Of a DNA stretch of 64,000 nucleotides, positions 35,394 to 45,449 are shown in pieces. The notes beneath the pieces were generated by a model. That model saw nothing but the letters and a program-made list of their open reading frames with translations. It had not been told where the DNA came from and did no database searches. The stretch is from Conchocele bisecta (lineage: Eukaryota > Mollusca > Bivalvia > Lucinida > Thyasiridae). Position 1 is the first letter of the stretch. Each line of letters begins with the position of its first letter. Made by a program: the position numbers and the translations under genes. The stretch lies in assembly GCA_029237695.1 (NCBI GenBank), contig CM055265.1:220089679-220153678 (forward strand), read 5' to 3'.

Positions 35394-35467
35394 TGAAGGG
35401 GTCAGTGGAATAAGGGGGCTAAGTCCCTTATGGACATAGCCCCCTTATTCGACTGATCTCTTCAATT
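35394..35467. repeat. AAGGGGGCTAAGTCC hairpin (also 36138-36217, 37413-37492)
   Basis: A near-perfect palindrome with arms AATTGAAGGGGTCAGTGGAA ... GGCTAAGTCC. It is found at the start of every unit of the tandem triplication and was probably an intronic MITE copied with it. Confidence 0.75.
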
Positions 35468-35933
35468 GTGAAGAAAGTCGGCTTCTTACGTTTATAATAA
35501 AATTTCACTACATGTAACTGGCTTAAGTGAATTCAATCGTCGTTATTTATGGAGATAAGGTTACATTATTTAAATACCATCTCCCCGTTACGGCGATATG
35601 GCTGTCACGTCAATGTTTTAGCACAGTGACCAGCTGTTCATAACCGCTCGAACCATCCAGCGACTCATTAGTCTTCATCCTAGTTAACGTGTGTGTGTGT
35701 GTGTGTCACAGGAGACGATGTGGTATTGCATGCATTAGTTGGCGTATTACTGGCGTCATCCCGGAATACTTATCAACACAGAGTGACGGTGTCCCCGTGA
35801 ATGTCGTATTGTCACACGTTGACGTATTACTGGAGTCATCCATGTGTACTTACCGACATAAAGTGATGGTGCCTCCGTGAATGTGGTATTGTCACATATT
35901 GACGTATTACTGGCGACATACTGAACTACTTAC

Positions 35934-36116
35934 CAACACAGAGCGGTGGTATCCCCGGGAATGTGAAATTGTGACAGGTTAACGTATTATTGGCGTCGTC
36001 CTTCAAGACGTAGCCGTCATCACATTTGTATGTAACGTTGCCGCCGCCCTGCACCGCCGTTGTTTCACTGTGGCTGCCATGTTCTACTGGCGGTATCGTC
36101 TTCACTGAACACTCAC
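35934..36116 (-). CDS. Sushi (CCP) domain exon, copy 1
   Basis: The 183-nt exon (phase 1-1) lies between an AG acceptor before 36116 and the donor GTAAGTAG after 35934. It encodes one sushi module with four cysteines (E-C-S..., YTCDDGYVLKDD, LTCHNFTF, PPLC). The usual tryptophan before the last cysteine is replaced within HNFTFPGIPPLC. Sushi modules mediate protein and carbohydrate contacts in complement-like, selectin-like and lectin-associated proteins. It is nearly identical to the exon at 37210-37392. Confidence 0.85.
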
Positions 36117-37209
36117 CTGGAATGTATACAGGTGTAACAATTGAAGGGGTCCGTGGAATAGGGGGGCGAAGTCCATTATGGACTTAGCCCCCTTATTCGA
36201 CTGATCCCTTCAATTATGAAGACATTCGGCTTATTGCGTTTACAATAAAATTTCACTACATGTCACTGGCTCACTAAATGCTTAAATTCAACAACTTGAC
36301 TGGCTTGAAGACCTCGTGAGCTGTGCAATCCTTGTGGGTTAACCAAAAGTAGATCGCAAACAAATAGTCTAACAGTTTAGATCATAGACATTCGTTTCTG
36401 GCAAAACTTGGTAAATTGAGTATCTAACCTAGTTCATAAACATTGTTAATTAGTTTATATCAATTTCAAGCATAAGCTTCGGTTTTCCGAAACGATTCAT
36501 ACGTCATTTTGATAAACTGAAAAAAACTATTTTTGTGAGTCTTTTATTTTACCCACGCCATCCCTCAATGGCTTTACCATGTCAGCCGAATAAGGGAAAT
36601 CGTAGAAGCAGTATTTTAGAATGTCTTATGTCTACATGTGTCATACATTTGTCTATTGAAACTCACCAACTAATGTTAATGTTTTTGTACAAGATCAGGG
36701 ATTATCAAGTCTAGAATTCAACGGGGTTGAAAAAGAATAACGCAAACATACTCTTAGAGAAATTATCACAAATTCGGGATCTAATGTATTCTAATATAGC
36801 AGGTGGATTAAATAGTCGTTATTTATGGAGATAATGTTACATTATTTAAATAACATCTCCCCGTTACGGCGATATGGCTGTCATGTCAATGTTTTAGCAC
36901 AGTCACCAGATGTTCAGACATTAACCGCTCGAACCATCCAGCGACTCATTAGCCTTCATCCTAGTTAACGTCTGTGTGTGTGGCGCAGGAGACGATGCGG
37001 TATTGCTACATTAGTTGGCGTATTACTGGCGTCATCCCGGAATACTTACCAACACAGAGTGACGGTGTCCCCGTGAATGTCGTATTGTCACACGTTGACG
37101 TATTACTGGAGTCATCCAGGTGTACCTACCGACATAAAGTGATGGTGCCTCCGTGAATGTGGTATTGTCACATATTGACGTATTACTGGCGTCATACTGA
37201 ACTACTTAC

Positions 37210-37392
37210 CAACACAGAGCGGTGGTATCCCCGGGAATGTGAAATTGTGACAGGTTAACGTATTATTGGCGTCGTCCTTCAAGACGTAGCCGTCATCACA
37301 TGTGTATGTAACGTTGCCGCCGTCCGGCACCGCCGTTGTTTCACTGTGGCTGCCATATTCTACTGGCGGTATCGTCTTCACTGAACACTCAC
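37210..37392 (-). CDS. Sushi (CCP) domain exon, copy 2
   Basis: The 183-nt phase 1-1 exon reads GECSVKTIPPVEYGSHSETT, then the conserved YTCDDGYVLKDDANNTLTC and PPLCVG. Acceptor TTTCTAG, donor GTAAGT. It is the middle of three tandem copies. The main changes from copy 3 are a three-codon N-terminal insertion (SVK for T), Y for H and PGI for LGT, showing mild divergence without frame damage. Confidence 0.9.
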
Positions 37393-38483
37393 CTAGAAAG
37401 TATACAGGTGTAACAATTAAAGGGGTCCGTGGAATAAGGGGGCGAAGTCCATTATGGACTTAGCCCCCTTATTCGATTGATCCCTTCAATTATGAAGACA
37501 TTCGGCTTATTGCGTTTACAATAAAATTTCACTACATGTCACTGGCTCACTAAATGCTTAAATTCAACAACTTGACTGGCTTGAAGACCTCGTGAGCTGT
37601 GCAATCATTGTGGGTTAACCAAAAGTAGATCGCAAACAAATAGTCTAACAGTTTAGACCATAGACATTCGTTTCTGGCAAAACTTGGTAAATTGAGTATC
37701 TAACCTAGTTCATAAACATGTTAATTAGTTTATATCAATTTCAAGCATAAGCTTCTGTTTTCCGAAACGATTCATACGTCATTTTGATAAACTGAAAACA
37801 ACTATTTGTGTGAGTCTTTTATTTTACCCACGCCATCCCTCAATGGCTTTAACATGTCAGCCGAATAAGGGAAATCGTAGAAACAGTATTTTAGAATGTC
37901 TTATGTATACATGTGTCATACATTTGTCTATTGAAACTCACCAACTAATGTTATGTTTGTGTACAAGATCAGGGATTATCAAGTCTAGAATTCAACGGGG
38001 TTGAAAAAGAATAACGCAAACATACTCTTAGAGAAATTATCACAAATTCGGGATTTAATGTATTCTAATATAGCAGGTGGATTAAATAGTCATTATTTAT
38101 GGAGATAATGTTACATTATTTAAATACCATCTCCCCGTTACGGCGATATGACTGTCATGTCAATGTTTTAGCACAGTCACCAGATGTTCAGACATTAACC
38201 GCTCGAACCATCCAGCGACTCATTAGCCTTCATCCTAGTTAACGTCTGTGTGTGTGGCGCAGGAGACGATGCGGTATTGCTACACTAGTTGGCGTATTAC
38301 TGGCGTCATCCCGGAATACTTACCAACACAGAGTGACGGTGTCCCCGTGAATGTCGTATTGTCACACGTTGACGTATTACTGGAGTCATCTATGTGCACT
38401 TACCAACATAAAGTGATGGTGCCTCCGTGAATGTGGTATTGTCACATATTGACGTATTACTGGCGTCATGCTGAACTACTTAC

Positions 38484-38657
38484 CAACACAGAGCGGTGGT
38501 GTCCCCAGAAATGTGAAATTGTGACAGGTTAACGTATTATTGGCGTCGTCCTTCAAGACGTAGCCGTCATCACATGTGTATGTAACGCTGCCGCCGTCCG
38601 GCACCGCCGTTGTTTCATTGTGGCTACCATGTTCTACTGGCGGTATCGTACACTCGC
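38484..38657 (-). CDS. Sushi (CCP) domain exon, copy 3
   Basis: The 174-nt phase 1-1 exon (58 codons) starts GECTIPPVEHGSHNETTAVP and ends GTPPLCVG, with four cysteines at sushi spacing and N-x-T sequons at NET and NNT. Acceptor GATGCCAG, donor GTAAGTAG. As the first of the three in transcript order, it should splice from an upstream phase-1 exon. The signal-peptide exon at 41666-41717 ends in phase 1. Confidence 0.9.
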
Positions 38658-38683
38658 CTGGCATCAACACAGGTGTAAGTACA

Positions 38684-39087
38684 TACCCGACACATGGCTG
38701 CATGGAACTGCATATGAGAGTATGTGTAACGAAATAGCGTGTGCAGCTGACAGCCAAGTTAAAAAATAATACTGGTTTCAATCACATGCAGCCAGAGCAA
38801 CCGAGTGAAGTTCTGATGAAGTCTCCTGTAATGGCACGGTATATGACGGACTTCTTTGCGATAGGTAGTCAGCATGTCATAGGTTGCAATTCCTGTTGTA
38901 TTGTATCAGATTGTATTACATTGTATTGTACTGTATTATTCAGTAGTCTATTATATTGTATTGTATTGTATCGTAGGTTGGTAATATGTGGTCGTGTAGT
39001 TGCCTAGATATGTGGTCAATAGGTTAAGCTGCCCTCAGGTCACGTGGGGTGATAATTGCACAATGCATGCCTTTCCCCGCGCTTCAT
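38684..39087. other. Intronic, with a TTGTA-rich simple repeat
   Basis: Simple TTGTATTGTA-like sequence lies at about 38890-38975. No exon is seen. Confidence 0.5.
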
Positions 39088-39582
39088 TGCACTCGCCGTT
39101 TCTACTTCGTAGAGTCGACACATCACTTTTGTACATGTCTTGATATATATTTTATATATATATTACAGGTGGGTTTGATTGTGTAACATATTGTAATGAA
39201 ATCTACTTTACATTCTACATGTACGGTATTGTTTATGCAACTGCAAGACGACTCAGTATTGTATTGTTTATTTGATATCGCGTTACCGTGAACCGACTTC
39301 TATGTTGTGTATGTCATTTGTGTAAGCATGGCTACACCTGTGCATATACACAGGTGTATTCATGATTACATAAGATTGCACTCGCCGTTTCTACTTCGTA
39401 GAGTCGACACATCACTATTGTACATGTCTTGATATATATTTTATATATATATTACAGAATACAGTCGTAATCATCATCATCGCCTGTGTTGTGGTCCATT
39501 AGAACCCGTGATAAACAATAGGGTATAGTGGGGTATACGTTGACAACCCTACACGCCTTGCCTAGCAGGCAACCCTGTTACA
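39088..39582 (+). mobile_element. LTR-like segment with a duplicated block
   Basis: An 80-bp block (GCACTCGCCGTTTCTACTTC ... TATATATATTACAG) occurs at about 39090-39173 and again at 39378-39459. The second copy continues to AACCCTGTTACA at 39571-39582. TT and then TGGTGGCCAGTGTGGGGGAC (39586) follow directly. An end in CA, a TT spacer and a TGG-start GC-rich stretch is the layout of an LTR 3' end followed by a primer-binding site. The LTR start is not defined. Confidence 0.5.
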
Positions 39583-39751
39583 TTTTGGTGGCCAGTGTGG
39601 GGGACCGTGACTGATATATATACTACCCAAAATGTACCAAATATATGGAATTCAGAGACGAATTAAATATAGAATTCGGGGACGAATTCCAATTTGGCGG
39701 GGAAGTATGTCACGGTACGTAACTCACTGTGAGGAGGAAATGTGTATTCGT

Positions 39752-39825
39752 GTCCGGCTAGCTCAGTCGGTTAGAGCGATGGTACGGTAAACCAGAGGTC
39801 CCGGGTTCGAGCCCCGGGCCGGAGC
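39752..39825 (+). tRNA. tRNA-like sequence, anticodon GGT by position (Thr-like), copy 1
   Basis: It folds as a cloverleaf: acceptor GTCCGGC/GCCGGAG (first pair G-G mismatched), D arm GCTC...GAGC, anticodon stem TGGT/ACCA with loop ACGGTAA, five-base variable loop, T stem CCGGG/CCCGG with TTCGAGC. The A box (TAGCTCAGTCGG) and B box (GGTTCGAGCCC) are intact, so it could be a pol III promoter. C instead of T at position 33 and the mismatch argue against a working tRNA. It lies inside an LTR-like unit. Confidence 0.5.
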
Positions 39826-40013
39826 ACATTTTTCTCACCCTGTGACATTTGGCGCCCAGCGAGGGACCGTGACTGATATATATACTACCCAAAATGTACC
39901 AAATATATGGAATTCAGAGACGAATTAAATATAGAATTCGGGGACGAATTCCAATTTGGCGGGGAAGTATGTCACGGTACGTAACTCACTGTGGGGAGGA
40001 AATGTGTATTCGT

Positions 40014-40087
40014 GCCCGGCTAGCTCAGTCGGTTTGAGTGATGGTACGGTAAACCAGAGGTCCCGGGTTCGAGCCCCGGGCCGGAGC
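40014..40087 (+). tRNA. tRNA-like sequence, copy 2 (degenerate)
   Basis: Same as the copy at 39752-39825 but with GCCCGGC at the 5' acceptor (a second mismatch) and TTTGAGT in the D arm, which weakens both helices. It probably does not function as a tRNA. The B box is unchanged. Confidence 0.4.
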
Positions 40088-40131
40088 ACATTTTTCTCAC
40101 CCTGTGACATTTGGCGCCCAACGAGGGACCG

Positions 40132-40838
40132 TTCTCGCTAAACGTGATACACCCTAGATAGTTGCTTAAATGGTCGTCCCACACTGGGTCAACTTTAGGG
40201 CGCAGTTTGATAATCTGGGCACAGGTGCCGACCAGGGACTCTGAGATTTAAGCTAATTACGAACAAATCCACTATACGATCGATTGCGTGGTCAATAAAG
40301 TATGATTGCAAAACTACTTTGTTCGTTTTAGAGAGGTTTCAGGGATCACAAGAACGCTACATCATGTTTGTCATATGAGACAAGCCATGTGATCCTATGC
40401 CAGAGGCTCGGTACATAAAGTGTGGCGAACTCGTTTCATATATAAGAATATATGGAAACTTGTTTGAGATACTGTCCCTTTTGTATTGCGAAAACTGACT
40501 GCAGAAGCTGGTATACTACAGCCATAGTACACTCGCTAGATAGATAAAGTTGTGCATATTGTCAGCACATACGTGTACATCTACATGCAGTATGGTCACA
40601 CTGAGCTATCATAGTTTGCATTATGGAACAATCTGGTTCATAAATTTGTGTTATTAAACAAACTAGTTCATAAGTTTATATTATGGAACAAACTAGTTTT
40701 TCAGCACTCGGTATACAGGATGATGTCCTCATTAGGAGCGTCGGAACAGGTCCGGTAGGTCCGGCGACTGCCGGATCAGCATTTTTGACATATTTGGAAT
40801 TCATATATATTTATACCAAACGGAATGTAAATATTTTT
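40132..40838. other. Intronic; short repeats only
   Basis: A block CCAGAGGCTCGGTACATAAA near 40400-40475 recurs at about 63439-63518. AACAAACTAGTTCATAA repeats lie at 40625-40698. No exon is recognised. Confidence 0.45.
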
Positions 40839-40859
40839 TTCTGCAATTTTTCTCATTTC

Positions 40860-40945
40860 TCATCAGAAGTGTACGTTGTTACCACTCAGTTGAACCGTCT
40901 CGGCGAGACGGTTCAACTGAGTGGTAACAACATACACGTTGGGTG
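40860..40945. repeat. Hairpin MITE, copy 1 (copy 2 at 42680-42762)
   Basis: The arm GTTACCACTCAGTTGAACCG with TCTCGG and its inverse form a tight hairpin. A diverged copy near 42680-42762 has CACTCATTTGAACCGTCTCG and its inverse. Confidence 0.75.
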
Positions 40946-41665
40946 GGTAGCGGGTGTACTCACTAGGTTCGCCGGACCAATCTTATGATGCTTCCGGCGC
41001 CCCTGCTCATAGTGTCCATATATTCATGAAATATGTTTTGCAAAGCATATCAAACTGATTACAGGTCTGGTTACATATCACATGATGACAGCGATACACC
41101 CTGCATGTTTTCAATATTTTGAAAAGAATGTTTAAATGAAAAGTAAAATAGAAAAGGTTCCCATAAAGAAACAAAAGACTAGCGCATTCAACCAGAGACA
41201 CGATTGCATGTGTACTATTTTGATACACGTAACTAACAATACACCGAGTAACCTACGCAGAATTACCGTGTATGGATGTCAAGTGAAAAGTACATTATTG
41301 CATGGCAGACTGCGGTGAAATCTATCCAAGTGAATTCAGTATTTTTGGTATAAATTGTACATTTATTGGTTCCGCATATGTGGCCGGGACTAGATATATG
41401 GGGATTATGGGTTTTGCGACCAGTGCAGATCCAGATTAGCCTGTGCATCCGCACAGTCTGATCCGGATGTGCATTGTTCATCGTTATATCAATGAAACAC
41501 TCACAGGCATTCGACGTGTTTCGGCTTTCATCGGTTATAACTATATATATGAACAAGGCTTCTAACTTTGGTCGGACACGACAGTCTGATCTGGATCTAC
41601 ACTGATCGCAAAGGTTATCAGTCCCATTTCCCTAGTCACAGGCATATATACAGGCACACACGTAC

Positions 41666-41717
41666 CTGCAGCGCCAACAAGAGTATATAACAGGATCACA
41701 AGCTCCGTCACCAGCAT
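41666..41717 (-). CDS. Signal-peptide exon (first coding exon of the sushi/SEA gene)
   Basis: ATG at 41715-41717 opens MLVTELVILLYTLVGAA, a classic hydrophobic signal-peptide core ending in small residues. It ends at the strong donor GCTGCAG|GTACGTG in phase 1, exactly the phase the sushi exon at 38484-38657 requires. An in-frame ATG 17 codons further upstream (41766-41768) is also open. The inner ATG is preferred because it puts the hydrophobic core at the N-terminus. Linkage across the 3-kb intron, which holds the LTR-like array, is inference. Confidence 0.5.
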
Positions 41718-41799
41718 GAGAATGGTTTGCGTATCAAGAGAATGGACGAAATATCCCGCTATGTTCACCGATCACACATGGAACAAATAGAGAATACAC

Positions 41800-42062
41800 A
41801 CTGTTGCTGCATTCCGCACCGGCGTAAAATGTTTCACGTCGAATAATGCACAGGTTTCCTGACGAGATGCCATACGTAGATTTACGTATGCGTATATTTC
41901 GTCCAGCAACCGACGCATCTAGTAACCGGCGCAAATCTCTTGCGCCGGTTGCTAGACGAAAATGGGTTCATACAGTATGTAGCATGAATGAGAATTTGGC
42001 ACGAATCCGACGCGTACTTCGACGTGAACCATTGTACGCTAACACGGCGTGTAGCAACAGTG
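41800..42062. repeat. Imperfect foldback with GGCGCAAATCTCTTGCGCC core
   Basis: The core TAACCGGCGCAAATCTCTTG followed by CGCCGGTTGCTA is a clear hairpin. Outer arms (GTTGCTGCATTCCGCACCGG vs ACACGGCGTGTAGCAAC) are imperfectly complementary. It covers the two opposing short ORFs here. Confidence 0.6.
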
Positions 42063-42120
42063 ATATCAGGCTAGTATATTTTGATATCAAGTTTATCAGG
42101 CAGGGCTAGGAAATGCCAAT

Positions 42121-42255
42121 GGAATTCCGAGGCACACTGTCTATCTAAAGGTGTAAATTGCTAAAGGAATTCCGAGGCACACTGTCTATCTAAAGGTGTA
42201 AATTGCTAAAGGAATTCCGAGGCACACTGTCTATCTAAAGGTGTAAATTGCTAAA
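42121..42255 (+). repeat. Perfect 45-bp tandem repeat, three copies
   Basis: The unit GGAATTCCGAGGCACACTGT CTATCTAAAGGTGTAAATTG CTAAA is repeated three times without change. The perfect identity shows a very young expansion or an assembly duplication. Confidence 0.95.
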
Positions 42256-42326
42256 GAAAATATGTTTATAATAAATCAGAGGATTTCTATCTATATAATA
42301 GACAGATGATGGTAAGTATTCGATCA

Positions 42327-42571
42327 GGGGCCCGTTTCACTAAACTTCTTGCGATAAAAATGTTTCAACGACTACGTTTATGAACTTGCTTCTCACATTA
42401 ACATGGCTAAAAACGCTACCATTTTGCATATTCACGTACACATCATTTATTACAGGTTGACGCATTCAATAACGATTTTCCAGCATCGGCTGTCAGTGTA
42501 ATTATTATTTAAAATTAAATTATGCACTTACAAACTTCTTACGAAATTTATTGAAGTGAGTCCAATATTCT
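42327..42571. mobile_element. GGGGCCCGTTTCACTAAA palindromic MITE, diverged copy
   Basis: The left end GGGGCCCGTTTCACTAAACT is preserved. The right end (ACGAAATTTATTGAAGTGAG) is diverged. The interior differs from the other copies. Confidence 0.6.
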
Positions 42572-42762
42572 TAAAGTCTCTCGCTATGGCGCATATGTAA
42601 ACCCATCCCATGCGAACTACCCATATGTATATTGGTATGACAATTTCTAAAAAAAACATCTACAATTTTTCTCATTTCTCATCGAAAGTATATGTTGTGA
42701 CCACTCATTTGAACCGTCTCGTTGAGACGGTTCAAATGGTGGCCACACCATATACTTATAGG

Positions 42763-43254
42763 GAGATACAAGAAATCAAATTTTTCTATCAGCAAAATGG
42801 GGAATTACCAGCATGAAATGGGTTAAAATACAATTAAATAGCTAATAGTACTTTGACAATAAAAGTAAAATATTTACCTATGCATCTTTAAGAAAGTCTG
42901 TTCGGTCGACGTGCCCAATTAATTCGCCGTTGAGCTACACCCGCCAGTCACTCGCCAGTCCCGCAACACTAATGATATTGCCGAATGTTACAGCGGTGCG
43001 CCTTCAGCTTGACATGCGGGAGGTATCAAGTATCCGCGATATGTAACACGGGGTGCGAAATAGAGAACACTAGACTTTTGATATGAAGTTGATCGGACAA
43101 GACTATGAAATTCACGTTTGTGAGGCAAGACTAGAAAACGCTAATTCAGAGTCAACACGCTATCAGGTAACATTTTCTACTAGAGGATAGCAAATATACT
43201 AAAGTTTGTTCGTCACGTTACATTACATTACTCGTTACATTACTCCATATAGCA
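42763..43254. other. Non-coding, no feature recognised
   Basis: Nothing supported. Confidence 0.4.
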
Positions 43255-43640
43255 TATCGTTCCCACGAGATAGGGTCTCGTTCCCACGAGTTAGCTATCT
43301 CATTCTCACGACATAGCATCTTGTTCCATTGGGATAGCATTTCGTTCCCTCGAGATAGGATCTCGTTACCACGAGTTAGCTATCCCGTTCCCACGACATA
43401 GTCAGCCAATCCAATGTAGCACAATTGTCATTCAAGATTGTGGAGTAATATCTGTTATCCTATGTTGGCTGATTATGTCGTGGGAAGGAGATGTTATCTC
43501 GAGGGAACGAGATGATATTTTGTGGGAATGACATAGCTAACTCGTGGTAACGAGATACTATCACGAGATGCTATCTCGTGGGAACCAGATGCTATGTCGT
43601 GGTATCCAGATGCTATGTCGTGGAAACGAGATAGAAAACA
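43255..43640. repeat. Array of TCGTTCCCACGAGATAGC palindromic units
   Basis: About 10 units of the type CTCGTTCCCACGAGTTAGC run forward to about 43400. They are followed by a ~90-bp spacer with its own short inverted repeat (AGCCAATCCAATGTAG / TATGTTGGCTGA), and then by inverted units (GTGGGAACGAGAT type) to about 43640. Same plan as 22356-22717, with a different unit. Confidence 0.75.
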
Positions 43641-43784
43641 AATTGCGCATGTCCATTTTAAGCTGCCGTACATTTGCGCTGGATGATGTGCAAATACAAC
43701 ATTTTCGTTGAAACGAAGGCGGACATTGCGTCTCTAAACTGAAATGGAAAGTCAGCGAACGTAGATGTGACCCGGATGTACGTA

Positions 43785-44170
43785 TCTATCATGAGCGTCA
43801 CCAGCATATTTCAAAGCGGGGTTCGACTTTCAGCGGTTAAGTGGAACCACTCTTAACCGGAGAGGTACCACTGTAAGAAGACATATGAATACTTCAAGAC
43901 ACGTGTGGCTGCTTAGTGATCACGAACATACAAATTTAGTATCGGAGATAAATGGCAATGTAACATATCTAAATTAAGCTCAACTAACTTTCCTCTATGT
44001 CCGGTTTAGAGGGGTTCTACTGCAATCGGTCCATGGGTAACCCCTGGACCCATTAAGGAATTTGGTTACTTCACAGCCCCGGAAAGTATTTGATTTCCAG
44101 AAGCTGCACTCGGGTATATTTGGACAACTAGCTCCTGGGCAAAGAGTTCTGTGTCAATTAAAGAAGCGCA
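43785..44170. repeat. MITE-derived repeat (GGTTCGACTTTCAGC)
   Basis: 43815-43870 and 44060-44160 match segments near 25300-25480 and, inverted, 59990-60180. Shared words are CACAGCCCCG, GATTTCCAGAA, CAAAGAGTTCTGTGTCAATT. Non-coding. Confidence 0.55.
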
Positions 44171-44215
44171 TTTCTGAAAAGTGGTATATTGCAATATGTT
44201 CGGCATAGCACGAAA

Positions 44216-44625
44216 ATCAATCAGTGTATGTTCGGTCAATGCAGTGTACGACAATCAATCAGTGTGTGTTAGATCAATGCGACAATCAATTAGTGTGTGT
44301 CTGCCAAATGCGACAATCAATCAGTTTGTGTTCGGTCAATGCAGTGTACGAATATGTTCGGTGAATGCAAAAACCAATCAGTGTGTGTTCGGTCAATGCG
44401 ACAATCAATTAGTGTGTGTTCTGCCAAATGCGACAGTCAATCAGTGTGTGTTCGGTCAATGCAGTGTATGACAATCAATCAGTGTGTGTTCGGTCCATGC
44501 AGTGTACGACAGCCAATCAGTGTGTGTTCGGTCCATGCAGTTTACGACATTCAATCAGTATGTGTCCGGTTAATGCACAGTGTACGACATCCAATGAGTG
44601 TGTGTTGGTCAATGCATAACGTGCT
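44216..44625 (+). repeat. ~30-45 bp minisatellite (CAATCAGTGTGTGTTCGGTC)
   Basis: A dozen imperfect units of CAATCAGTGTGTGTTCGGTC followed by AATGC(A/G) and either GACAAT or AGTGTACGACAAT. All three frames stay open over part of it, giving ORFs on repeat periodicity only (Q-S-V-C-V-R-S-M patterns), so they are not called as genes. Confidence 0.85.
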
Positions 44626-44891
44626 ACCTGATAAATAGCTGTAACTGCTGCTTCAAATTATTTCGTTCTTTCTGGTGTTTTATTTTAAATTTTGTTTCTG
44701 TATTTTGATTCAGTAACACAATAGTCTAACTTGAGCCATTAGGAAGTACCTGTATCTGCATAATACCAGACGAGAAAACCTGAGCTGAGATGACAAAGCT
44801 ATATGTAACATGGGTCTCGTGATTAAACCTGATAGCGTAACGTAACGTAATAGTGTAACTAAGCCATCCCCGTCGATGGTGATACACACAT

Positions 44892-45197
44892 GTAGCATAT
44901 TTCATCAACATCACCACGGATACTTATCTAGCTAAGTATACTTTGAGGGAGGAATCATTTATTTTTCCCGAAATGCATTATTTCATATATAACTAACGAC
45001 TGCATATATTTGATAATTAAAAGTCTGCAAAATTATTATACTGAATTTACTACATTATCACAGCCAAAATGGCTGTCATAATGTAATACATTCAGTTTAA
45101 TAAAAAATAATAAATTTATCCTTAAATTGAAAATTTATCCCTCACAGTGTACTTAGCTACATAAGTATGCTTAGCAATTTTGGTAAAATAGGCTACT
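44892..45197. mobile_element. GTAGCCTATTTCACCAACAT MITE, copy 3
   Basis: Ends GTAGCATATTTCATCAACAT and the inverse GGTAAAATAGGCTAC. The central ATTATCACAGCCAAAATGGC palindrome is preserved. Confidence 0.75.
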
Positions 45198-45449
45198 GGC
45201 CGCTGACGAGTCTGATATGTGGCTGTGACAGGAGAATTGGGATTTCTGACCAGTGTAGATCCTGGTCAAATAGCTCACTCCTGTAGCTTAATAACGATCC
45301 ATATTGCTTGTTAGATTAATGACAAGCCTACTAGTAGGTGTTTCATTGATGGAATGACGAAAAGTGCAAATCATTATCAGACTGTACTAATACACATGCT
45401 GACCCGGATCTACACTGACCGCAAAGCCCATAATCCCCTTTTCACCAGT

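Larger units (their letters stand above)
35394..38680. repeat. Tandem triplication (~1.27 kb units) carrying sushi exons
   Basis: Three direct units begin with the hairpin AATTGAAGGGGTC...GATCCCTTCAATT at 35394, 36138 and 37413. Units 2 and 3 are about 1,275 and 1,260 bp. Unit 1 is about 744 bp, having lost ~530 bp of intron. Introns are almost as similar as exons, pointing to recent duplication. Each unit holds one complete sushi exon plus two partial copies of that exon's 3' end. Confidence 0.85.
39608..40131 (+). mobile_element. Two tandem 262-bp LTR-like units, each followed by a PBS-like site
   Basis: Unit 1 is 39608-39847 and unit 2 is 39870-40109. Both begin TGACTGATATATATACTACC and end CACCCTGTGACA. 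Each is followed by TT and a PBS-like sequence (TGGCGCCCAGCGAGGGACC at 39850, TGGCGCCCAACGAGGGACC at 40112) close to the complement of a tRNA-Lys 3' end. TG...CA ends, a ~240-bp length, a PBS and tandem joining resemble terminal-repeat retrotransposons in miniature (TRIM). No gag-pol is present. Each unit carries a tRNA-like sequence. Confidence 0.55.

Noticed and set aside
35689..38430. Plus-strand ORFs with DGVPVNVVLSHVDVLLESS
   Set aside because: Antisense shadows of the repeated sushi-exon tails. The splice signals and cysteine pattern are on the minus strand.
39752..40087. Two functional tRNA-Thr genes
   Set aside because: Position 33 is C, the first acceptor pair is mismatched, copy 2 has more mismatches, and both are embedded in LTR-like units, so they are called tRNA-like only.
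44181..44638. Overlapping ORFs of QSVCVRSM-type repeats
   Set aside because: Open in several frames only because of the minisatellite period. No start context or family match.
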